A stretch of DNA of 64,000 nucleotides. It comes from Argyresthia goedartella. Taxonomy: Eukaryota > Arthropoda > Insecta > Lepidoptera > Argyresthiidae. The stretch spans positions 21,593,201 through 21,657,200 of the forward strand of contig OX463835.1 of assembly GCA_949825045.1 (NCBI GenBank). The letters run 5' to 3'. A program made the position numbers and the translations under genes. Positions 30,914 to 40,258 of this stretch are shown one piece after another (the first letter of the stretch is position 1; each line of letters opens with the position of its first letter). The notes under the pieces were generated by a model, which saw only the letters and a program-made list of their open reading frames with translations, did not search any database and had not been told where the DNA came from.

Positions 30914-30993
30914 GGGCATTAATACTCGAGAGTGGGTTTATGAAAAGAGGCGAAGGCGAGTTTCATAATACTATCACTCGAGATTGTTAATGG
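30914..30993. repeat. About 80-bp inverted-repeat insertion
   Basis: The segment begins GGCATTAATACTCGAG and ends CTCGAGATTGTTAATGG, which are imperfect inverted repeats, with inner GTTTATGAAA and TTTCATAAT arms. It is absent at the matching place of copy 1 (about 26950), so it is an insertion or a copy-1 deletion. Confidence 0.5.
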
Positions 30994-31253
30994 CTAATTA
31001 TGTACATATACTAGTTTATCTACACACATATCATAAGCTCTCTTTAATGTGTTCAGGATTCGCATGTTAGACCGGCATGTTGGCATTGATAATTCCTTTG
31101 CACTTGTTTAGCTTGTTCAGTAATACCAACTTCACAAAAAAAGTAGGAGCGGCACGCAGGCGGGCGTCGGCGTTCGAAATTTGAATGTCATAATATGTAG
31201 AAAAATTACACATTATGGTCATAATGTGTAATTTTTCAGATAAGTAATGAGAT

Positions 31254-32133
31254 GTCCGATGTTATCTCCTCCCCATATCATCTCTATGCTGATGATCTTC
31301 AGATTTATCGTCATTTCCTCTTTAGTGATGTGAACCTGGCTATAGACACACTAAACGCTGACCTTGAGAACATCAGAACCTGGGCTTTGTCATACGGATT
31401 GCTGGTGAACCCCAGTAAGTCCCAGGCGATTATTATAGGTACTAGACACTCCTTAAACGTATTACAACAATTGCCCATACCGCCGGTTACCTATGACGGT
31501 ACTCTAATCGCCTACAGTGACAAGGCCAAAAACCTGGGTGTCATGTTTGATAGACAACTCTCCTGGACTAACCATGTCAGCGAGGTCAGTAGGCGCGTCT
31601 TTGCCACCTTTCACTCACTAAGACGGCTTCAGAACTTTCTGCCCCATCAAACAAAAATTACTCTTGCTCAATCTCTTCTTCTCCCCTTGATCGATTATGC
31701 CGATGTTTGTTGGGCTAGCGCCAACGAAGAGCAGCTGAACAGACTCGAGCGACTTCAAAATCTCGGGATTCGGTTTATCTTCGGACTGCGCAAGTTCGAC
31801 CACGTCTCGCAGTATCGCAAGGAGTTAAAATGGCTGCCGATCCGTCTTCGTCGGGACACACACATCCTCACTCTTCTATTCAACATCTTAACCAACCCTC
31901 GATACCCTAGCTTTCTCCGTGAGCTTTTTCAATTTCTCCCTTCGGCTCGTCCACGTAGAACTCACACGGCTTCCCTGCTCTCTATACCTCATCACAACAC
32001 CGTCGCATACAAGCACTGTTTTCGATTGCGGGCGATCACTCTCTGGAACTCGCTTCCCTGCACTATCAGAGATAGTCCATCTCTGCCCGTCTTTAAGAAT
32101 CGTTTGAAGGAGCATTATCTTTCTCTATCCTAG
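31254..32133 (+). CDS. LINE RT, C-terminal part (Zenon-like)
   Basis: The uninterrupted frame of about 290 codons starts just before YHLYADDLQIYRHF, the catalytic palm block with the Asp pair, and continues through the LGVMFD block, LLPLIDYADVCW, the RxxxLKWLPI region and RLRAITLWNSLPCTIRD to TAG at 32131-32133. The endonuclease and the first RT blocks are missing by 5' truncation, so no active enzyme is made although no stop has yet appeared, in keeping with a fairly young insertion. Confidence 0.85.
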
Positions 32134-32373
32134 ATTTGAGCTTTGTATATATTAGTTTATTTAGGTGTATTTATATTTTTATATAATATTTATGTATTTA
32201 GTTCAATAGTTCCGTAATATATGTATGTATCTTATCAGAGCACATAGGTCTATCCTGTATATTAAATTATTCTTATCAACCTTGGGTTTGCTGGAAGAGA
32301 TCTCTATTTAGAGATAAGCATGCCTTTGTAGATGTCCTTTCTGTTTATTATATCTTATGTTGTTTTATGTGCA

Positions 32374-32403
<30 letters not shown>
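31254..32403 (+). mobile_element. 5'-truncated Zenon-like LINE with exact target-site duplication
   Basis: The 1150-bp insertion starts inside the RT palm and ends in a (TA)n tail at 32379-32403. ATGAGAT occurs at 31247-31253 and again at 32404-32410, and the uninterrupted copy at 26575-26985 shows the pre-insertion sequence with a single ATGAG. The 3' UTR holds the family hairpin (ATCTCTATTTAGAGAT, about 32301-32316) after GGTTTGCTGG. Confidence 0.9.
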
Positions 32404-32409
<6 letters not shown>

Positions 32410-32500
32410 TTTCACCAAGTAGTTTAACATTATGCTGATCGTAACGTGCGGTTTTTGTACGCAGTAAAAAGGGTTTATGATACGTGTAGATAAAAAGTTA

Positions 32501-33130
32501 AAAAAAAAATGATAGGATGTAGTTTATGACAAATAACACACAAACACATACATATGTACAAGTGTGTACTTCAGCCTTGGTGCGCGACTCTGACTCGCCT
32601 AATGTGTTGGCAGAGTACTCGCCAGTACAGTACTAAGTCTGCGCGCGTTGACAAGTCGAATCCTCCTCAGTCCTCAATGTAAATCAGCACAATCATGTTT
32701 CGATCACGGACAAAAACCCACAGAACCTTAACTCGCATTTATTTCAATAAAATTGTTATTTATATACCAAATAAAACGATTCGCAAACCATACTGTATTC
32801 AGTATTTATTGAGTCATATAAATAGGTACATTTCACTTATAAGTAAATTTTATGGGCCTCGTTAGGGCATTGCACAGTAACTTAAATAACTAGATCATTC
32901 ACATTCATTTCATTCAACGATATTAGAACATTACTTATACTTTCTGGCGTGCCTGTGCTTATGTGGCGTGCACTCTAAGCGCTAAACTCGCTAACGGCTG
33001 TTTTTAATTAGAAAATGATGAGCGCTAAATTATATACGTTGAACCCGGGCGCTAAAATGTCTTTATAATTATCTACTCTACATCTGCTCACTGCATGCTC
33101 TACTTGCATGATGTACATCATTTAATTTTA
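32501..33130. other. No gene recognised
   Basis: Non-coding by inspection, with no repeat end I can place. Confidence 0.4.
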
Positions 33131-33135
33131 CCTAC

Positions 33136-33245
33136 CTGTAAACTGCCATATGTTTGTGTGTGGACGCAAGTTCGTCTTGAGCGTGCTGTGGACGCTCTCG
33201 TCCACATTGGTGGTTTCCACACACGTTGAATGCCACTGGATGCAC
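33136..33245 (-). pseudogene. Exon-like fragment resembling a MULE-type transposase
   Basis: On the minus strand a 110-bp segment is bordered by TTATGTACAG and GTAGGT, good splice-site matches. One frame reads CVETTNVDESVHSTLKTNL and then HTNIWQF, recalling the TNN-x-E-x-H...HPNIWxF block near the end of MULE-like transposases. No neighbouring exon was recognised on either side. It may be a relic exon or chance similarity. Confidence 0.35.
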
Positions 33246-33504
33246 CTGTACATAACTAACATAATAAAACATTATTCCTGCATGACAAATGTCGAGTGGG
33301 AACGAATTCGTTTCAAAGAGAGAACGTTTACAGGTTTTCATGCGAAAAATCCAGTAGCTGCGCTTTGGATGCTTGGTCTCGTTTTTAGGGTTCTATTTTC
33401 CTGGACCAGACCAGACCCCACCATGTTGCAGAATTTTAATAAAAATAAAAGGTAGCGCCATCAAATCAGGTTTCCTAAATGTATGGTCTCGGTCTATTGT
33501 AGTT
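33246..33504. other. No gene recognised upstream of the Dong-like element
   Basis: A/T-rich sequence leading into the (TAA)n tract at 33505. Confidence 0.4.
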
Positions 33505-33520
33505 ATAATAATAATAATAA
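33505..33520 (+). repeat. (TAA)n target flank, left
   Basis: TAATAATAATAATAA lies directly before the element start GGGGATCACCATGACGTGG. A matching tract lies at 39281-39300. Confidence 0.85.
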
Positions 33521-33689
33521 GGGGATCACCATGACGTGGTGGGGGGGCTTACAGGGAGGAGAAACTTATTTTTAGTCTGTCCATCTTGACTCGATACCTT
33601 TTACAGGAGGCACTGTTTACAAAAACCTACACCAACTTGGTTATCACCCTCCCCAAACTAACGGTTCCCAACCCGAGGTGGAAGAAATC

Positions 33690-35739
33690 ATGGACGTGAA
33701 GAAGAAAAACTTAATTCCTCAGGAGGGTACCGGCACTGCCGGGGAATCCCTCCCCGAGCCCGGCGAGCCTGGATCGCCCGGCTCGGGCAGCCCGACGTTT
33801 CTGGGGGGGCACAACAGTTCACGGACAGGAGGACGATACAGTTTACGGCCGCTTCCCGGAGGTCGCCGGGGCACACCTGGAGCCGGTGCTGGGTGTCGCG
33901 ACCAGCGGTGGCGAGAAGCTGAACAGGCGGGCTCTCGCTGGGGCTGAACCCGAAAATGTTACAGCCGAATCATCTCCATCTCTATCGTCACCACAAAGTC
34001 TTTTCTCTTATGAGAGCGCATCATCACGGCATAGCTTCTCGAGACAGACTTCGCCCATCTCACCCCCATCTTCACCAACAATATCCAACCGGACAGATGT
34101 TGTGCCCCTGCACAACATCTGTCCGGTCCGGTGCCCCCTGGCACTCGCCGATATTCCTGCACCCACTGTTGCCAGGACCAGCACGAGAATAAAGTGGACG
34201 GAAGATATGAACCGCTCCATATGGCGTGCATATCTCATAGCATCTAATCTTGAACAGAATACCAGATCTTACCTACCAGAAATGCACCGCATATTTACAA
34301 CTGAATTCCCACAAATTAATGCCTCTAGACAAAGGGTCGGAGACCAAAGAAGAGCAATCCTCAGAACTAAATTACTAACACAAAACGTCCTGGATGAAAT
34401 TAGAATAGAAGTAGCTACGTCTCGTGATAACCAGCCTCAAACAAACCAAAACTCACAATCAAACAGTCAACTTTTCACACAAATCTTAAACACAACAAAT
34501 ACTCCACGACAAAGAATGACCTGGAGCAATGACATCAACGAGACTATAATACGCATTTACTACAAGATAACCAGGCTTGAGTCCAACAAAACTGCCTACA
34601 GACCAACACTACACGCCGCTGTGATAGCTGCACATCCTCACCTAGCACACTTATCTGAACAGAGAATCTCTGACCAACTCAGAGCCATCATTAATAATAA
34701 ATACATTACCGACAATAGATTACAGCATATACGGGATGAAGTGGCCATGGAAATAGAATCAGGTACCGAAGTACACGTTAATTCACTACCAACTCAATCA
34801 CAGATTCACACACACCTTTCATCACCATCACAAAATGACACCCATCATCAGTTATCGAATCCGGAAAGAGAGGAAGACCAAAGTGACGCCAATACCACAC
34901 ACCCACACAATCAACGCAACAATTTTGTAGTACTACCTGAAGAACAAATTGGACAGTTGGACGAATTATTCACCAAGACACTAGCATATTTAAAAGACGT
35001 CGACCCCACATCAAGGCCATATATACCCAAACAGAAAGCAAGTAGACAATTTGCTATTCTAGTACACACCATTAACGTAAAGATACTACCAAATCACATT
35101 AGTACGGAAACCGATTTTAATACATTACAAACAATAATTTACTGCGCAGCACATACTGCCATCACTTACAATGGTGGAAAAATACGAGGACCCAACGAAT
35201 CGCAATACCCCAATAAAAATAGGATACCAGCGTGGCAAATAAGATTAGAAAAGAGAATAGCTGACCTTAGAGCAGATATAAGTAGGTTAACACATTATAC
35301 ACAAGGTAACACCAGCTCCAATGTCCAACAACATGTTGAACGAATCAAGCTACAATATAGGGTACACTCCCAATACGAACCAGATAACACAGACCCTTCT
35401 CAATTTTTAGACACTCTAAAACAAAAGCTGAATGCATTAGCAGATCGTCTACGCCGTTACAAACTGACAACTCTTAGAAAAACACAAAACAAGACTTTCT
35501 ACACAAATGAAAAACAGTTTTATAGATCTTTGCTCACCGAAAACTCAAACCGCCCCACACAATCACAAGAAGCACCTACACCAGAAGCATTACATGACTT
35601 CTGGTCAAACATATGGTCAAAGCCAGCAACACACAATAATAGCAAATGGATCTCAGATGACCAGCATGCTCTCAAAAATGTTCCAGGAATGGAATTTGAT
35701 GGTATCACTATAGATACTCTGATTTCAGATACTGATTAG
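33690..35739 (+). pseudogene. Dong/R4-like ORF, N-terminal region with duplicated Myb-like domains
   Basis: A Gly/Pro-rich start (33690-33880) shifts frame near 33880 and continues for 600 codons. Two related domains follow: RIKWTEDMNRSIWRAYLIA...QRVGDQRRAIL and RMTWSNDINETIIRIYYKI...QRISDQLRAII. This W-x5-I-x3-Y pattern is the Myb-like DNA-binding domain placed before RT in R4/Dong elements. The rest (LPEEQIGQLDELF to LISDTD) is the pre-RT region with basic helices. The frame stops at 35737-35739 in the last residues before RT. Confidence 0.75.
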
Positions 35740-35755
35740 CTATTAAGCTAAGACA

Positions 35756-36484
35756 CATAACTGGAAGGCCACCGGTTCTGATAAAATTCATAATTACTGG
35801 TACAAAAAACTCACAATCACCCACCCAATATTATTATTACAGATAAACAATTTTATACAAAATCCGGAGCACATGCCATATTACATTACACAAGGAACTA
35901 CCTATATGCTACCTAAAGACCTCACAGATACCATAAACCCAGCTAAATATCGACCCATAACTTGTCTCCAAAACATATACAAAATAATAACAGCATGTCT
36001 TAGTCAACTCATATACAAACACGTAAACACCAACCAGTTACTAGCTGAACAACAAAAAGGATGCCGCAAATTCAGTCAGGGATGCAAGGAGCAACTTATC
36101 ATCGATGCGGTCGCATCTAAACAAGCTCTTCGTAAAAAAAGAAACATTAACACTATGTTTATTGACTATAAGAAGGCCTTTGACTCTGTACCGCACACAT
36201 GGCTTATCTACGTATTACAACACTATAAAGTTCACCCCACTATCATCTCATATCTATCAACAACCATGCAGACCTGGAACACTATTCTTAAGTTATACAA
36301 TGATAACAATACAATACAGACTGACAAAATCATCATTCGCAGAGGAATTTTCCAGGGCGATTCACTGAGTCCCCTCTGATTTTGCCTGGCACTCAATCCA
36401 CTATCAATACTACTCAATAACACAAAAAAAGGATTCCAAATAAAGTTTGATGACACACACCACACATTATCACATTTACTATAT
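35756..36484 (+). pseudogene. Dong/R4-like RT, fingers and palm
   Basis: The new frame reads NWKATGSDKIHNYWYK, then NPAKYRPITCLQNIYKII, FIDYKKAFDSVPH (catalytic Asp), and RGIFQGDSLSPL. A TGA at 36377-36379 falls right after SPL; the same frame continues FCLALNPLS to the YMDD block. The blocks are those of R2/R4-group RTs (QGDSLSP). Confidence 0.85.
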
Positions 36485-37531
36485 ATGGACGATATAAAAC
36501 TTTATGGAAGTAACTTAACAGAAATACATAAACTTGCAGATCTAACACAACAGTTTTCTAATGACATACAGATGGAGTTCGGAATAGATAAGTGTAAAAT
36601 ACAATCAGTTCATAGAGGAAAAGTTGAGAGCTATACATACATATTAGAGAACGGAGATCAAATAGATCCAGTGGATAACGAGATAGGATATAAATACTTA
36701 GGTTACTATCAAACGCAACAGATACATCAAAGGGAGACAAAAAAAACAATCACACAGAAGTTTAGGAAACGGATACATAGCATACTTAAAACACAGTTGA
36801 ACGCTCGAAATACCGTCAAAGCATTAAACACATACGCCATCCCAATCCTCACATATTCATTCGGTATAATCAACTGGTCCCAATCAGACTTAATAAAACA
36901 CCAACGCACCATCAACACACTTATGACTAAATACAGAAAACACCATCCTCGCTCTTGCATACAAAGACTCACACTACCTAAAATTGAAGGAGGAAGGGGA
37001 ATAATAGACTTAAAAAATTTACACAACAAACAAATCACCACACTAAGAAGGTTCTTTCACGCTAAATCATCGCACTCAACCCTGCACAATGCCGTCGCTC
37101 AGTCCGACTTTAAACATACTCCACTTAACCTACAAGACCATCAAGCTCAGATAAATGAAACTATCATCAAACCGCAACAGAAAATCGACATCTGGACACG
37201 AAAATCCCTCCACGGCAGACACCGCTTAGACTTAGCCAACCCTAACGTCGACAAAACTGCGTCGAACGCGTGGCTTAAGAAAGGCGAGCTGTTCCCGGAA
37301 ACGGAGGGATTTATGTTAGCCATACAGGACCAGGTTATAGATACTCGTAACTACAGAAAACATATCATACACGACCGCACAATGGCAAGCGACATGTGCA
37401 GACAGTGCCAAAATAGTTCAGAAACAATACAGCATATCACAGGAGATCACTCGCACAATCAGATTATAAACATCGCCACGACCAAGTTGCAGCCATCATA
37501 CACCAACACCTCGCATTCAGATACAAATTGA
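36485..37531 (+). pseudogene. Dong/R4-like RT palm end, thumb and Cys/His motif
   Basis: The frame starts at YMDDIKLYG with the catalytic Asp pair, then GYKYLGYYQ, then YAIPILTYSFGIINW, then RLTLPKIEGGRGI, which is the thumb signature of R2/R4 LINEs. CRQCQNSSETIQHITGDH matches the CCHC-type motif before the restriction-like endonuclease. A frame change near 37470 leads to the next segment. Confidence 0.85.
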
Positions 37532-37850
37532 TTGCACAAAAAACAGCCTACTATAAATACACACCTCAAACAGTTTTAGAATCAACAGACTTTAAACTCT
37601 ACTGGGACAGAACTATAATTACAGACAAAACTATTCAAATTGTTTATTTCAAATTTTCAAATTGTTTATTCATAATAATAAATTTTACAAATAATATACA
37701 GGGGCTGGACCCTCCTAGTAAGTATAGAAATACCTGTGTCAGGAGGGCCCGCTCTTCCACAAATATACATTTAGTAATTCGAATAAACAACCTAGTATTA
37801 AAATATAACATGCAGTTTAATATTTTAGTTCGTAGAATTAAGGATAGAAG

Positions 37851-37868
37851 ATGTGTGTGTGTGTGAGT

Positions 37869-37937
<69 letters not shown>
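37851..37937 (+). repeat. (TG)n microsatellite in LINE 3' UTR
   Basis: Almost uninterrupted TG dinucleotides, inside the 3' UTR of the minus-strand LINE. Confidence 0.95.
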
Positions 37938-37939
<2 letters not shown>

Positions 37940-37972
37940 TTGTGTTCAGAGTCTTATATTAACATTTGCACA

Positions 37973-38850
37973 CTATACAAGAAATTTTATTAAATGTTCT
38001 GTTTCATTGTAGCTTAAACTCTTAAGCCATTCGATTAAGACCTTTTTACACTCAAAGTTTGTTTTAGGGTATATGTCTAGTTTTTTGTTAATTTTATTAT
38101 ATAAAAGTGCAGATTGTTTTGCAATTTGGCAACTAGCAAAAGTAGTCCTTGTGCGAACCATTTGTGAAACATTTCCATTTATCTTCTTTTTATAAATATT
38201 TATATCAAATAATAGGGACTTGTGCAGTCTAAGAATGATGCGTAGGATATATAAACGTCTTAGTGAGAGCATATCACAAAGGGCATACAGAGATGCTGTA
38301 GGGAACCGATATGGCTTAAATAATATAGTTTTTAGTAAGGCTCGTTGTGCTCTTTCCAGTTCTATAAATTTTGTCTTGGAAGTCCCGCCCCAAACCGGAA
38401 TGCAATAGGTTAGTATTGACTGTGCTAGTGCTGTATATATTTTAAATATCAGTTCTTTATTTGCTACATGGCGCAGGACCTTAAAAACCCAAATCATCTT
38501 CCTAGTCCTAGCCACCAAAAGATCTATATGGGCGTGCCACGATAGCCTTTGGTCAATCATGTCATGACACCCAAATATTTGACAGCAGGTACCCGAGTTA
38601 TTGTGGGGCAATCGCAGTTACTGGAAAAAGGGATCTCACAATTATGAATTTTTAAGCCGAAGCTACTATCTGGCTGTCCACGGCTATTGATCGAGAAACA
38701 AATGTAATTAGTCTTGCTGGTATTTAGGGTTAACAGGTTAGTTTCAAGCCATCTAGCGACCTCGGCGAGTCCTATTTCAGCATGATTATAAACATTTCGC
38801 CAATTTGAGCCTGAAAATACTACCGCTGTGTCATCTGCATATGAGAAGAT
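37973..38850 (-). pseudogene. LINE RT palm and C-terminal region
   Basis: The frame begins with the catalytic ADDTAVVF block at 38850, continues LLTLNTSKTNYICF and then KYLG, where a CATGA-type duplication (about 38558-38568) shifts the frame. The second frame (38611-37973) reads IDQRLSWHAHIDLLVARTRK, LTYCIPVWGG, and ERAQRALLKTI. This is the RT end of a Jockey-superfamily element. The small duplication is the only lesion I see. Confidence 0.75.
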
Positions 38851-39280
38851 ATGACAAAACTATTCATTTCAACAGGCCTGACATAACTCTCCACGACAAA
38901 CAAAACAAAACAGTATTTCTCATAGATATAGCCATACCAAATACACACAACCTTACCACAACGTTTACAGAAAAAAACACAAAATACACAGACCTTGCCT
39001 TTGAAATTAAAACACAATGGCAGGTACAATCTGTCAAAACCATCCCAATAGTCATCTCATCCACAGGAGTCATCCCATACACATTAAACACTAGTCTCAA
39101 AACACTAAATATACCCAGATCCACACATATACTTCTTCAAAAAGCAACAATACTAAATACATGTAGAATTGTACGGAAATTCATGGGCAAGGACCGTGAT
39201 CTTTAGTAGATAAGCACTTGGCGTAAGCCCGTGTATCAGGACCGCTTTATTACAAGAGTGAAATGAAAAATTCATAAAAA

Positions 39281-39300
39281 TATAATAATAATAATAATAT
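39281..39300 (+). repeat. (TAA)n target flank, right
   Basis: TATAATAATAATAATAATAT follows the end of the Dong-like element. On the minus strand it continues the tail of a LINE-like 3' UTR (GGCAATAAACGTATATTATT), so the Dong target may have been another element's tail. Confidence 0.8.
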
Positions 39301-40258
39301 ACGTTTATTGCCATAAACAATACAGTTTTTTGATACATGCAAGATTTGCCTGAGACAATAGGAAGTGGCTCAGCTCCTGCTAATACGGAATCGGGACACC
39401 TGTCCCTCTTCCCTGAGGTTTTGAGCGGGGTAACTTGTCATCGAGGGTCGCCATAGAGTTTAAATTTATATAATAAAATAAGCAAAAATCACAGAGAAAT
39501 AAATTCGCTAAGTTACAAATTTGGACTGTCTTCTGCCGACTCTTGTATTATATTGCGTGTGAGTGTGTGTGCATGTGTGTGTGAGTGTGTGTGCATGTGT
39601 GTGTGTGTGTGTGTGAGGGTGTGTGTGTGTGTGTGTGTATTAGCTAGTTTGTGTTTCCTTGTCCAGCAGGCTCAGCATGCCACGCTCGAGAAAGGGTCTT
39701 GTCTATGCAAACATGTCAATTTCTCTTTTCTAGCCCGAGATATCTCGACGGTAGCATGGCGACCACGATCGAGATGGAGACGACCAAACCTTGTCTACAT
39801 CCGGTAGCATGGCGGCATTGCCAAAATGATTTCGGCCGAGATAGACACTAATTTTGACATATGCGACCGAGACATTGTCTGGTACCCATGGAGGTGCAGA
39901 CAAGGCCTCGAGAGGATAGATTTCAGAGGAAAAATACAACTTTAGTTAGGTTTCTCTTGTGTTCTTGCTATCGACTGTACAATATTTATACGTAGTGCAT
40001 AGAACTGTTTATCAAAGGTAGGTAAGTAGTTGATAATATTCGGACTCTTTGTCTTGTGTTGTTTTAGTACCTATCTGCCATACCCAGAGTCGTTTAATGA
40101 TTCATTAAGGATTTAGAGAACGATTTTGTATATAAATTCAAATTTGGAATCGGTAATTATTAGGTAGACGACACTGAGTGCCTACGGCGCCAAGTGTTAG
40201 TAATTAATCAATTGCAAACAAGTTCCTTCCTTTGTAAATAGAACTTGTGTGCATCATC
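39301..40258. other. LINE-like 3' UTR remnant (minus), (TG)n microsatellite and unassigned 5' region of Harbinger gene
   Basis: 39301-39540 reads on the minus strand like a LINE 3' UTR ending in ATAAACGTATATTATTATT. 39553-39640 is an interrupted (TG)n tract. 39640-40258 has no coding match; it should contain the promoter and perhaps one end of the Harbinger element, but I could not pair a terminal inverted repeat with the other side. Confidence 0.45.

Larger units (their letters stand above)
30880..32500 (+). repeat. Palindrome-containing interspersed repeat, copy 2, split by a LINE
   Basis: The sequence at 30880-31253 and 32404-32500 together is the reverse complement of 26575-26985. The palindrome is at 31201-31238. 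The middle is occupied by the LINE at 31254-32403, flanked by ATGAGAT on both sides. A second small insertion sits at 30914-30993. Confidence 0.75.
37638..38852 (-). mobile_element. 5'-truncated Jockey-like LINE inserted in the Dong endonuclease, 14-bp TSD
   Basis: GACAAAACTATTCA occurs at 37624-37637 and 38853-38866. On the minus strand the insertion starts in the RT palm (ADDTAVVFSGSNW), runs to the ORF2 stop at 37973 and has a 3' UTR with a long (AC)n tract (plus-strand (TG)n at 37851-37937). It ends in an AATAAACAATTTGAA-type tail. Confidence 0.9.
37465..39207 (+). pseudogene. Dong/R4-like restriction-like endonuclease, split by LINE insertion
   Basis: Left part (to 37637): QVAAIIHQHLAFRY then FKLYWDRTIITDKTI. 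Right part (from 38853): NRPDITLHDKQNKTVFLIDI, the PD...(D/E)-type catalytic segment, then TKYTDLAFEIKTQW and PIVISSTGVIP, ending at TAG 39205-39207. The two parts join in one frame if the 1215-bp insertion and one 14-bp duplicate are ignored. The domain cleaves the target site; here that target was (TAA)n. Confidence 0.8.
33521..39280 (+). mobile_element. Dong/R4-like non-LTR retrotransposon in (TAA)n, interrupted by another LINE
   Basis: A single ORF (in several broken frames) runs from about 33690 to 39207 with repeated Myb-like N-terminal domains, RT, a C-terminal cysteine/histidine motif and a restriction-like endonuclease, the layout of R2/R4-type LINEs. It has (TAA)n on both sides, as known for Dong, whose endonuclease prefers such repeats. 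Without the LINE at 37638-38852 it is about 4.5 kb, near the known Dong size. Frame changes near 33880, 35740 and 37470 and a TGA at 36377 disable it. Confidence 0.85.

Noticed and set aside
39553..39640. Cys/Val-rich ORF in (TG)n
   Set aside because: Translation of a dinucleotide microsatellite.
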